A DNA stretch of 5,110 nucleotides from Leptolyngbyaceae cyanobacterium SM1_3_5 (GTDB lineage: Bacteria; Cyanobacteriota; Cyanobacteriia; Elainellales; Elainellaceae), in the NCBI GenBank assembly GCA_012031475.1, contig JAAUTJ010000415.1, positions 1-5,110 on the forward strand. Direction: 5' to 3'. Positions 1 through 5,110 of this stretch are shown here, in pieces. Position 1 is the first letter of the stretch, and the number at the start of each line of letters is the position of its first letter. The position numbers and the translations under genes are program-made. The notes beneath the pieces are model-generated. The model was not told where the DNA came from and did no database searches. It was given only the letters and a program-made list of their open reading frames with translations.

Positions 1-252
1 GCGATCGATTTTCCTTTTCTGTCAAACAAATGTCAGTTCAACATTTCCGGTCAAGCGATTGAGTGAACAATTGAAATTGCTGCGATTTGCCAGATTGAAG
101 CGATAAAAATCGACATCATCAGATGCACTCAGGGAGCCTCTCAAGGACAGCCTTCCTTTCTTCAGCTTTAGCTGAGTTGCTTGAGAAAAGCGATCGCAGG
201 ATCGTTGGTCATATCGTTGTTAAACCTCAGTGATAAGAACTTAATCGACTTT

Positions 253-286
253 TTGCTGAGTCATAGATAGAACCGTGACTCAACAA
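253..286. repeat. Imperfect inverted repeat, possible operator or stem-loop
   Basis: TTGCTGAGTCA (253-263) and TGACTCAACAA (276-286) are inverted copies matching at 10 of 11 positions around a 12-nt spacer. The flanking T-run (250-254) and A-run (285-290) lengthen the possible pairing. On neither strand is the stem followed by a T-tract outside the pairing, so it does not read as a standard intrinsic terminator. It lies about 300 bp before the DUF4394 start. A binding site for a dimeric regulator or a leader hairpin are both possible; no regulator is identified. Confidence 0.4.
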
Positions 287-576
287 AAAATGCGAGTAAT
301 TACGGCCACTAGACTTAGAGTGATTTTGATTGTTCCCGATGTCAGATTCTTTTCATCAAGACTTCATTTGTGGGGTCTAGCATTCTCAAGCCAGGGTTCC
401 CAAGACCTGCTGCATAACTCAATTTTTTTCCTCACGGTCAAATTTGTGCCTCCAAAGTTCCCGAAATTGGCGGGATTCAGAGGGTGAAAAAGCACTCGTG
501 CAGGAAATCTACCGATTTCGCGCATCCGATCGAGTCTCTGATGCGTACTCAAGATGTTTTGGTGAAATACAAACCC

Positions 577-579
577 AGG
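577..579 (+). promoter_or_regulatory. Ribosome binding site of the DUF4394 gene
   Basis: AGG (within CCCAGGTTTAAC) sits 6 nt before the ATG at 586. This supports that start over the longer in-frame GTG at 484, where AGAGG abuts the start codon too closely to work. Confidence 0.5.
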
Positions 580-585
580 TTTAAC

Positions 586-1683
586 ATGTCTACAAATAAC
601 AACTTCGATCGCGCCCAGAATCTCAGAGTGCTGCAACAGACCCGCGTGATTCGCGAAACGGCGAGTGCAACTGACAAGGTGGATTTTTTCAGCTTCCGCA
701 TCACTCGTCGCAGCAGCTTTCAAGGCTTGCTGAAAGGACTCCGAAGCAACGTCGATCTGACATTGTTCAACAGCGATCGCCAGCGCATCGCCATTTCCCG
801 AAATCCGCGTCGGCAAGATGAGGCCATCAGCACCACGCTGGAGCGAGGCCGCTATTTCCTCAAAACGACTCGTCAAAGCGGCCAAACCGCCTATCGGCTG
901 CGGCTGTCAGCCAGTTCGATCGATGCGCCGACTGCCACGACTGCGAAGTTTGTCGGGCTAACCAGCGACAACAGCTTGGCGCTTTTTAACAGCGACAACC
1001 TCACCAACGTCACCAGAGTTAGCGTCACTGGACTGCAAACGGGCGAAAGTCTGCGGGGCATCGATTTCCGCCCAAACAACGGTCAGCTATTCGGGCTGGG
1101 CAGCACCAACCGCCTTTACAGCATCGACCTGAGCAGCGGAGCCGCCACGCAAATCGGTCAGCCGTTTGTAGTTCCGCTCAACGGCACAAGCTTTGGCTTC
1201 GACTTCAACCCCAGCGCCGATCGAATTCGCGTGGTCAGCGATGCAGGTCAAAATCTCCGCTTGAACCCGGATACGGGCGCAGTGGTCGATTCCAATCTGG
1301 GGACACCGAGCATCGAGGTGGACGGTTCCCTGAACGGCGCAACCAATTCGATCGCCGCCACTGCCTACACCGAAAGCTTTGGGGGCGCAACCACAGCACG
1401 ACTCACGCGACAGTTTGGCATCAACACTACAACCGATCAGCTATTTGAGCAAAATCCGTTCAACGCCGGAACGCAAATTTTAGTTGGCTCGTTGAACGTT
1501 GATTTCAGCCCATCGAACGGATTCGATGTCGTCACGCCGCAAAGTGGGGTGAACAACGCTTTTGGCTTGTCCAATTCGTCGTTGTATTCGATCGATCTAA
1601 CCACAGGTGCGGCGACACTGGTGGGCGAAGTTCGTAACTTCACCACGCGGCTCAACTTTGTTGGATTGGCTGCAAGACCGTAA
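586..1683 (+). CDS. DUF4394 domain protein with N-terminal PPC-like domain
   Basis: The product is 365 residues. I chose the ATG at 586 because AGG lies 6 nt upstream (577-579) and the protein then starts MSTNNNFDRA, the usual kind of start for cyanobacterial proteins of this architecture. In-frame starts at 484 (GTG) and 541 add a basic stretch that looks like non-coding sequence. Residues about 6-112 resemble a pre-peptidase C-terminal (PPC)-like beta-sandwich, with DFFSFRI, VDLTLFNSD and GRYFLKT strands. Residues about 120-365 are DUF4394, a beta-rich domain of unknown function. It contains two matching blade-like segments, LYSIDLSSGAATQIG and LYSIDLTTGAATLVG, plus the conserved run FGFDFNPSADRIRVVSD. 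There is no N-terminal signal peptide. PPC domains usually occur in exported proteins, so a surface or extracellular place is likely but would need a non-Sec route. It converges on the anti-sigma gene. The frame is intact. The molecular role is unknown. Confidence 0.88.
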   Translation: MSTNNNFDRAQNLRVLQQTRVIRETASATDKVDFFSFRITRRSSFQGLLKGLRSNVDLTLFNSDRQRIAISRNPRRQDEAISTTLERGRYFLKTTRQSGQTAYRLRLSASSIDAPTATTAKFVGLTSDNSLALFNSDNLTNVTRVSVTGLQTGESLRGIDFRPNNGQLFGLGSTNRLYSIDLSSGAATQIGQPFVVPLNGTSFGFDFNPSADRIRVVSDAGQNLRLNPDTGAVVDSNLGTPSIEVDGSLNGATNSIAATAYTESFGGATTARLTRQFGINTTTDQLFEQNPFNAGTQILVGSLNVDFSPSNGFDVVTPQSGVNNAFGLSNSSLYSIDLTTGAATLVGEVRNFTTRLNFVGLAARP

Positions 1684-1693
1684 TTGATGGGTT

Positions 1694-1729
1694 GCGATCG
1701 ATCGGCAATTTCGTCTCCCGATCGATCGC
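1694..1729 (+). terminator. 12-bp perfect stem-loop after the DUF4394 gene
   Basis: GCGATCGATCGG (1694-1705) pairs perfectly with CCGATCGATCGC (1718-1729) around a 12-nt loop, beginning 10 nt after the stop codon. No T-tract follows (CGCTTCATGCC), so it is not a classic intrinsic terminator. It may stabilise the 3' end of the mRNA or end transcription with a helper factor. Both arms are made of HIP1-like GATCGATC sequence, so the symmetry may partly come from abundance of that motif. Confidence 0.5.
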
Positions 1730-1737
1730 GCTTCATG

Positions 1738-1782
1738 CCGGATTGCCTATCACGAAATTCGTGATTAAAATGGGCGATCCGG
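1738..1782. terminator. Two-tier hairpin between convergent genes, overlapping the anti-sigma stop
   Basis: The outer arms CCGGATTGCC (1738-1747) and GGCGATCCGG (1773-1782) pair over 10 bp with one wobble or mismatch position, depending on strand. Inside them, ATCACGAA (1749-1756) and TTCGTGAT (1758-1765) pair over 8 bp. The structure covers the last codons and stop of the anti-sigma gene. It is nearly symmetric, so it could act on transcripts from both sides as a shared terminator or 3'-end stabiliser. No strong T-tract is present. Confidence 0.45.
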
Positions 1783-2474
1783 TATGTTTTGCGGAGCCGT
1801 TGCCGATTCGATCGTGACGGCAACTTTGGCAACTAAATCACGATTTCGATACACTTCAGGAACCACGATCGTCTGCGTGAAATTGCCGCGATCGTCTACT
1901 TGAAAAACTTCCGTTAAAATCGCTTGTTTGTCATCAGTTGTGTAGGGCGCATTCGGCGCTAATACCGTCCACAATGCGTACACTTGACCTGCCTGTAAAG
2001 GCGGCAGATTTCGCATTTCGATCGTCGCTTCCAAGCGGTCAGGATTCACAGACACCGTTGCCGTTGCTGGTGCGGAAGAATTAGCAGAGGTTGGCTGTAG
2101 GGAGTAAGTTAAAGGGGCAGATTGTGATTCGATCTGAGCCGTTTGTAAAGTCCGCCACAGCCGATAGTTGCTGCCTGCCAAAACCACAATCAGAGCAGCA
2201 GCGCCGATCGCAATTGCGCGTTGAGGAAAGCGAGGCGTAATGGCAACGGGTCGATCGCTAATCGCCAGAATGGTCGATCGCAATCGATCGGGCGGGGCAA
2301 TTTCTGGCGGCGCATAAGCGAGTTCTAGCGCCTGCTGCATCTGGGCAACGTTCAAGCAGCGATCGCCGGATCTTGCGCGAGAAGCTGCACAAATTCTGCG
2401 GCCTCTTCCGGTGACAAGTCGCCCAACACATAGCCCGCAATTAATTCCTGTTGTTCTGGAGGCAGAATTGCCAT
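1765..2474 (-). CDS. RskA-like membrane anti-sigma factor, frameshifted
   Basis: The likely role is to hold the neighbouring ECF sigma factor at the membrane until a signal releases it. The true start is the ATG at 2474, 3 nt after the sigma stop, giving MAILPPEQQELIAGYVLGDL, a typical cyanobacterial anti-sigma N-terminus. It contains LSPEEAAEF and no zinc-binding HxxxCxxC. That frame hits TGA at 2354-2352. The rest continues in another frame as NVAQMQQALELAY, so a single base is missing, or two are extra, near 2352-2360. The restored protein is about 236 residues: a cytoplasmic helical sigma-binding part (about 1-80), one membrane helix (about 87-101, AIAIGAAALIVVLAG), then an extracytoplasmic RskA-type domain (about 108-236, with ATVSVNPDRLEATIEM and GQVYALWTV). 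A GTG at 2481 opens the downstream frame but gives an unrelated N-terminus. No clear ribosome site is seen, so translation is probably coupled to the sigma gene. If the shift is real, no working anti-sigma is made. Confidence 0.82.
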
Positions 2475-2477
2475 AAA

Positions 2478-3038
2478 TCACGGTTGAGAAATGTTGATGA
2501 GTATTTGGCGTAATTGCAGCAGTCCTCTTCTTGCTCTTGCCTTCACCGTACCAAGGGGAATGTTTAATCGCTTCGCGATTTCTGATTGACTTAGCCCTTC
2601 ATAATAAGCCAGTCTCAGGATTTGCTGTTGGCTTTCGGATAGCTGGGAAAGCGCTGTTTGCACTGCTTGAGATTGCTCTTTTTGAAATACGAATTCTAAC
2701 GGTGAATCGGATGCATCTTCACGCCGATCGCCACGCCAACGAGACAGAAATGCCAGCGCACTCCGCCGCGATCGCAGCCGATCGATCGCCCGCGATCGCG
2801 TCAAAATTGCGAGGAATGTTCGCAGCGAACCCCGTTTTGGTTCGTAGGAACAGCCACGCACTAAGGTAAAAAAAATATCTTGCGTTAAATCTTCGGCTTC
2901 TTGGGTGTTGCCAAGAACTTTAAGCGCCGATCCGTACACTAATCCGGCATGGCGATCGTACAAAATTTTGAGTGCGTCTGTTTGACCCGCCCTTAATGCT
3001 TGAAATAGTTCTGCATCGGTCTGATTCGATAAAGACAT
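2478..3038 (-). CDS. ECF-type RNA polymerase sigma factor (SigK-like)
   Basis: The product is 186 residues, the usual length for an extracytoplasmic-function sigma factor. Region 2 spans about residues 20-92: EAEDLTQDIFFTLVR is region 2.2, and GSLRTFLAILTRSRAIDRLRS is region 2.3-2.4, which melts and reads the -10 element. A linker (about 93-125) leads to region 4 (about 128-180), with LSESQQQILRLAYYEGLSQS followed by EIAKRLNIPLGTVKARARRG, the helix-turn-helix that contacts the -35 element. The ATG at 3038 gives a natural N-terminus (MSLSNQTDAELFQALRAG), though only a weak purine stretch precedes it. The stop is 3 nt before the anti-sigma start, so the two form an operon, the standard sigma/anti-sigma arrangement. 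A sigma70-like promoter lies about 60 bp upstream. The frame is intact. The SigK-like label rests on the RskA-type partner, so the exact ECF group is not certain. Confidence 0.92.
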   Translation of the reverse strand: MSLSNQTDAELFQALRAGQTDALKILYDRHAGLVYGSALKVLGNTQEAEDLTQDIFFTLVRGCSYEPKRGSLRTFLAILTRSRAIDRLRSRRSALAFLSRWRGDRREDASDSPLEFVFQKEQSQAVQTALSQLSESQQQILRLAYYEGLSQSEIAKRLNIPLGTVKARARRGLLQLRQILINISQP

Positions 3039-3099
3039 TTTTCAATCATGCAGCGGGTCGGTAAACGGACAGAACCGATCGATTCGCCGCCAGCAGCTT

Positions 3100-3127
3100 A
3101 TTGTACGTGAAAACTGCTGAGGGTTAA
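3100..3127 (-). promoter_or_regulatory. Sigma70-like promoter of the sigma/anti-sigma operon
   Basis: On the minus strand a -10 box TACAAT (3105-3100) is preceded, after a 16-bp spacer, by TTAACC (3127-3122) as a weak -35 box. Transcription would start near 3093, leaving about 55 nt of leader before the sigma ATG at 3038. The -10 box is one base from consensus, while the -35 and spacing are less good. I see no clear ECF-type GGAAC/CGTC promoter here that would show self-activation. Confidence 0.45.
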
Positions 3128-3145
3128 GCACTGGGCGATCGCGCC

Positions 3146-3184
3146 ATTAAAATTGGGGTTTAGAAGCATCCACTCCTAAACCCC
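3146..3184 (-). terminator. Intrinsic terminator after the ferritin-like genes
   Basis: On the minus strand GGGGTTTAGGAG (3184-3173) pairs with CTTCTAAACCCC (3166-3155), a 12-bp stem with one G-T wobble and a 6-nt loop. It is followed by the T-rich AATTTTAAT. It begins 20 nt after the stop of the second ferritin-like fragment and ends before the sigma promoter, so it isolates the two transcription units. Confidence 0.65.
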
Positions 3185-3204
3185 GATTTCGGTCGCCATC
3201 AAAT

Positions 3205-3576
3205 CTACTGAGGTCTGCAAATAAATCCGGCTGGCAGTGCTTCCGGCGTTGTTCCGGGCGGGCAGTCCTCTTGCGTGACGTTGCCGCTGTTTGGCGCAGC
3301 AGGCGAAGGCGAGCCGCCGTTCGTCCGCTGGGCTGGAGCCAGTCCCAAAATCGGACCGACCAGCGCCAGCACTTCATCCGCAGTCGCGAACCCGTCAAAA
3401 GCTTGATTGGCAAAATCGATCGGAGTCCGCGATCGATTTTCGTTGTAGATCACCTCATTGGGGCGACGAATCCAAGGGCGAACATCAGCATTTTGCAGCA
3501 CTTGCCGGAGATAGCGAACGCCCGCCGCGTGACGCGCTTCGATCGTGTGAATTTCCAGCGCTCCGGCCAAAATCAT
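3205..3576 (-). pseudogene. 5'-truncated ferritin-like protein (C-terminal part only)
   Basis: The open frame gives 123 residues. Residues 5-25 (GALEIHTIEARHAAGVRYLRQ) match the last helix of the ferritin-like protein encoded just upstream (SIVSVEARHAAGVRALLRR), including the ExxH metal-ligand motif. What follows (RPNEVIYNENRSRTPIDFAN, then FATADEVLALVGPILGL) parallels the end of that neighbour (DELYTPKQIIQIVGSLNL). The tail is Pro/Ser/Gly-rich with two cysteines (DCPPG, FICRPQ). The signal peptide and the first three helices, which carry the other metal ligands, are missing. The only possible ATG (3576-3574) overlaps the end of the inverted repeat of the adjacent 118-bp element and has no ribosome site, and that frame has a TAA just before it. 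It cannot form a complete diiron bundle and is probably a remnant, though a short product cannot be excluded. Confidence 0.7.
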
Positions 3577-3688
3577 ACCAATTTAAAAAGCGAACAAGGC
3601 AGATCAAAGAGGATGCAGGGATGCAACCCAGACGGGGATAATGCTCCAAAAACCATCTGCAATCCATGCCGTTTAAATTGGTAGTATT
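3571..3688. mobile_element. MITE-like element with 17-bp imperfect terminal inverted repeats
   Basis: AATCATACCAATTTAAA (3571-3587) is repeated in inverted form at 3672-3688, matching at 15 of 17 positions; the inner 12 bases TACCAATTTAAA are identical. The 118-bp unit has no coding capacity and has further internal self-complementarity (GCAGAT at 3600-3605 against ATCTGC at 3655-3660). Small size, terminal inverted repeats, no gene and position between two genes fit a miniature inverted-repeat element moved by a transposase elsewhere. A TA dinucleotide occurs at each end of the identical 12-mers, which would fit a TA-targeting (IS630/mariner-like) enzyme, but this is inference. A plain hairpin regulatory region is the alternative. 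Confidence 0.55.
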
Positions 3689-4401
3689 AGGCGACCAAAG
3701 CGCCATTGATCCGGTTGGTAATCAGGTTGAGCGAACCGACGATTTGAATAATCTGCTTGGGCGTGTAGAGTTCGTCGTAGGCGCGTCCCCGAAACGGATT
3801 TAGATCGGGATTCAAGTTAGAGGCGCTAATCGCCTGCTCGTTCATTGTTTCTGTGACCGATCGCCGCAGCAAAGCGCGAACGCCCGCCGCATGACGTGCT
3901 TCAACCGAAACGATCGACCCCCGCCGCCAGAAGATAGGTTGGATTGGTCAAGCTCGTCCCTGCGCCGTTGTAGGCGTGGACGCCCGTATCTTCCAGCAAA
4001 ACAGCGGCATTGAGAATGCTGTCGCGGCTTCTCAGCAGCCTTGCCAAGCCCGCCCGATTAAATCTCAGGTCTTGGGTTCGGAAAATGGCGTTGTTGCCCA
4101 GCACGTTTCGCAAAAACGTGACGTGCGTGGCTTCATGGGCACCGAGAACTTGCAGATACTCGCGCTCTCTGGGTCGCGAATCGCGTTCGATCGAGCAGCG
4201 GCAGCATAAAAGGCCGACTCCAGATCTTCGAGCAGCAGGGCAAAATTGAGAATGCCATCGTCATCCGCGCTGAAGGTCAAAGTTCGCGCTGCTCGTTCCG
4301 GCGTCTGGGCAAGTAGGGCAGTGGGCACGGTTGTCAAGGCGGCGGCTCCCAGACCCACACAGCCCCCATTTGATCAGTTTGCGTCGTGACGTTGGTGTCA
4401 T
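3687..4401 (-). pseudogene. Tat-exported ferritin-like (Ferritin_2 type) protein, three frameshifts
   Basis: Joining frames gives about 236 residues. The ATG at 4401 has AGGA 8 nt upstream. Residues 1-31 are a twin-arginine signal (SRRKLIKWG, a hydrophobic stretch, then ALLA before Q), so the protein should be exported folded. The mature part is a ferritin-like four-helix bundle with a ligand residue or motif in each helix: LLEDLESAFY (about 55-65), HEATH (about 88-92), LLEDTGVHAY (about 134-143) and VEARH (about 165-169). Family knowledge suggests a diiron or metal-binding role, often discussed with stress or desiccation; the reaction is unknown. The reading frame shifts at a G5 run (4363-4367, one extra G), at an AG repeat (4165-4170, one extra AG or one missing base) and at a second G5 run (3918-3922, one extra G). 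Codons between the breaks are well preserved. The stop codon lies in the inverted repeat of the adjacent element. As written, no full protein can be made; this is either sequencing error or recent decay. Confidence 0.82.
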
Positions 4402-4409
4402 AAAAATAA

Positions 4410-4413
4410 TCCT
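4410..4413 (-). promoter_or_regulatory. Ribosome binding site of the ferritin-like gene
   Basis: AGGA on the minus strand (4413-4410) lies 8 nt before the ATG at 4401. This fixes the start that yields the complete twin-arginine signal, even though that frame breaks soon after. Confidence 0.55.
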
Positions 4414-4770
4414 GGTAATGGGATTGAAGCGGGTGAAACCACACAATTCCATGCAAAAGCGATCGCCCAAAAAAAGCTCGATCGACGGTTCGCCAGTTTC
4501 GCTTAACTGCCAATTCTGAGGTAGCTCAGATCTTGCCCCTGTTGCCTGACCCGCCCAGAACTGAAGTTCGGGCTAAAAGCTCAAGTCACAAAACTGACTG
4601 AGGAGCAGGCTGTGCCAAAGTTGCAACCCGTTTGAACGGTTTTCGCTTTGAGGCCGGAAATTGATTTCTGGTCGGTGTGGCGACGGGTGCAAGATCTCAG
4701 ATCGTCAAATTAGCTTGGCGGAACTTTTCTGAATCATGTTTCAGCAAGTTCACGTTTGCCAGACCAAAAA

Positions 4771-4792
4771 CTGCTCACTTTCTGCTCACTTT
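4771..4792. repeat. 11-bp tandem repeat, two copies
   Basis: CTGCTCACTTT occurs twice head to tail (4771-4781, 4782-4792), followed by a partial third copy (TGCTCA). It lies about 370 bp upstream of the ferritin-like start. It may be simple slippage or a pair of binding sites one helical turn apart; nothing in the sequence decides between them. Confidence 0.5.
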
Positions 4793-4984
4793 TGCTCAAT
4801 CCAATCTTTTTAGTCTGCTTGATTCGAGGATAGTTTGCGATCGAACACAGTTTTTTGTTCTTCATCTGCAATCTTTTGGTGATGCTTAATAATCTACTGC
4901 CGAATACTTTCAACTGACTTTTGAAACTTTTTCTTTGACATCGCTTGTGCGATCGCATCCCGTCATACTTCGAGTTTAACAAAC

Positions 4985-5017
4985 AAAAAACCAGCGAGAT
5001 TCGATCGATCCCGCTGG
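4985..5017 (-). terminator. Intrinsic terminator of petH
   Basis: On the minus strand CCAGCGGGAT (5017-5008) pairs with ATCTCGCTGG (5000-4991), a 10-bp stem with one G-T wobble and a 7-nt loop. It is followed directly by TTTTTT (4990-4985). It begins 22 nt after the petH stop. This is a textbook rho-independent terminator and keeps petH transcription out of the ferritin-like region. Confidence 0.85.
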
Positions 5018-5039
5018 CCTCATTCAGTTAGTTTGCAAC

Positions 5040-5110
5040 TTAGTACGTTTCGACGTGCCAGCGATCGCGAATCGACTTCTGGTAGTCTTTCCACACGACG
5101 CCATCTTTGG
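5040..5110 (-). CDS. petH: Ferredoxin-NADP+ reductase, C-terminal end only
   Basis: Only the last 22 codons are in the window; the gene runs off the right edge. The peptide (KDGVVWKDYQKSIRDRWHVE followed by TY and the stop) matches the C-terminus of cyanobacterial ferredoxin-NADP+ reductases: an EGV-W-DYQK-like helix, then the invariant RWHVETY ending. The terminal tyrosine stacks on the FAD isoalloxazine ring and gates nicotinamide binding, and it is present here. The enzyme passes electrons from photosystem I-reduced ferredoxin to NADP+ at the thylakoid. Whether this copy has the N-terminal CpcD-like phycobilisome-anchoring domain cannot be seen. TAA at 5042-5040 is followed by a strong terminator. 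Confidence 0.85.
   Translation of the reverse strand, partial: KDGVVWKDYQKSIRDRWHVETY

Larger units (their letters stand above)
1..585. other. Gene-free leader region upstream of the DUF4394 gene
   Basis: No convincing coding region is seen here. Short open frames (275-487 on +, 364-885 on -) lack family signatures and a ribosome binding site, and the minus-strand one runs antisense into the DUF4394 gene. The stretch holds one HIP1 octamer (190-197), a small palindrome CAGCTTTAGCTG near 163-174, and an imperfect inverted repeat at 253-286 listed separately. It probably contains the promoter of the gene at 586, but I could not pick a -35/-10 pair with confidence. Confidence 0.5.
4402..4984. 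other. Non-coding region between petH and the ferritin-like genes
   Basis: No supported gene is seen. Short open frames (4677-4889 on +, 4734-4982 on -) have low-complexity, Lys/Ser/Phe-rich products and no recognisable family. The region must hold the promoter for the ferritin-like gene, but no clear -35/-10 pair could be chosen. It has HIP1 octamers at 4459-4466 and 4949-4956, a short tandem repeat at 4771-4792, and a small palindrome CCGTTTGAACGG near 4629-4640. Confidence 0.5.

Noticed and set aside
364..885. 173-codon open frame on the minus strand
   Set aside because: It is antisense to the DUF4394 gene over its 5' half and extends through the leader, with no recognisable domain and no ribosome site; a shadow of the + strand coding sequence.
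2481..2481. GTG start at 2481 for the anti-sigma frame
   Set aside because: It gives an N-terminus (MIYGNSASRTTG) unlike any anti-sigma factor, while the ATG at 2474 in the other frame gives a typical one; a frameshift explains this better.
3271..3684. Overlapping + strand open frames opposite the second ferritin-like remnant
   Set aside because: Their products are Arg/Ser/Gln-rich without family signatures, while the minus strand frame has clear homology to its neighbour.
3485..3706. Minus-strand frame running through the MITE-like element into the ferritin-like remnant
   Set aside because: It reads the ferritin-like region in the wrong frame, so it is not the missing N-terminus of the second gene.
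3918..4367. G5 runs as deliberate phase-variation switches
   Set aside because: Runs of five are short for slippage switching and there are three separate breaks in the gene, so error or decay is more likely; kept only as an alternative in the findings.
4677..4982. Two opposing short open frames in the region upstream of the ferritin-like gene
   Set aside because: Low-complexity composition, no ribosome binding sites and no recognisable domains; they overlap each other on opposite strands.
1..5110. CRISPR array, tRNA or rRNA genes, riboswitch
   Set aside because: No regularly spaced repeats, no cloverleaf-like segments and no recognisable riboswitch core were seen on either strand; this was by eye only.

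Overview
The window looks like chromosomal DNA of a cyanobacterium. Nine copies of the HIP1 octamer GCGATCGC occur in 5.1 kb (at 190, 773, 2359, 2768, 2792, 3135, 4459, 4949 and 5061), along with many CGATCGATCG relatives. The right edge carries the last 22 codons of a gene whose C-terminus, ending RWHVETY, is that of cyanobacterial ferredoxin-NADP+ reductase (petH). The species cannot be named from the sequence.

Layout, left to right. Positions 1-585 are a gene-free leader with one imperfect inverted repeat. Positions 586-1683 (+) encode a 365-residue protein with an N-terminal PPC-like beta domain and a DUF4394 domain. An 81-bp gap between convergent genes (1684-1764) holds two strong stem-loops. 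The minus strand then carries, in transcription order, an ECF-type sigma factor (3038-2478) and its RskA-like membrane anti-sigma factor (2474-1765), 3 nt apart. A sigma70-like promoter lies before the sigma gene, and a terminator hairpin (3146-3184) separates it from the ferritin-like genes upstream. Positions 3205-4401 (-) hold two tandem ferritin-like (Ferritin_2 type) genes. The first has a twin-arginine signal peptide and all the four-helix metal-ligand motifs, but its reading frame is broken three times. The second keeps only its last helix region and C-terminal tail. A 118-bp element with 17-bp imperfect terminal inverted repeats (MITE-like) lies exactly between them. Positions 4402-4984 are non-coding, and petH (-) ends at 5040 with a clear intrinsic terminator.

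How the parts may work together (inference): an ECF sigma/anti-sigma pair senses a stress at the membrane or periplasm, next to exported ferritin-like proteins and a probable surface beta protein. This resembles an envelope or oxidative-stress locus. Four frameshifts fall in two neighbouring genes whose codons are otherwise well preserved. At least two sit in C5/G5 runs and one in an AG repeat. They reflect either sequencing error or very recent decay or slippage. I see no clearly novel defence or mobile system; the MITE-like insertion next to a truncated paralogue is the most interesting structural signal.
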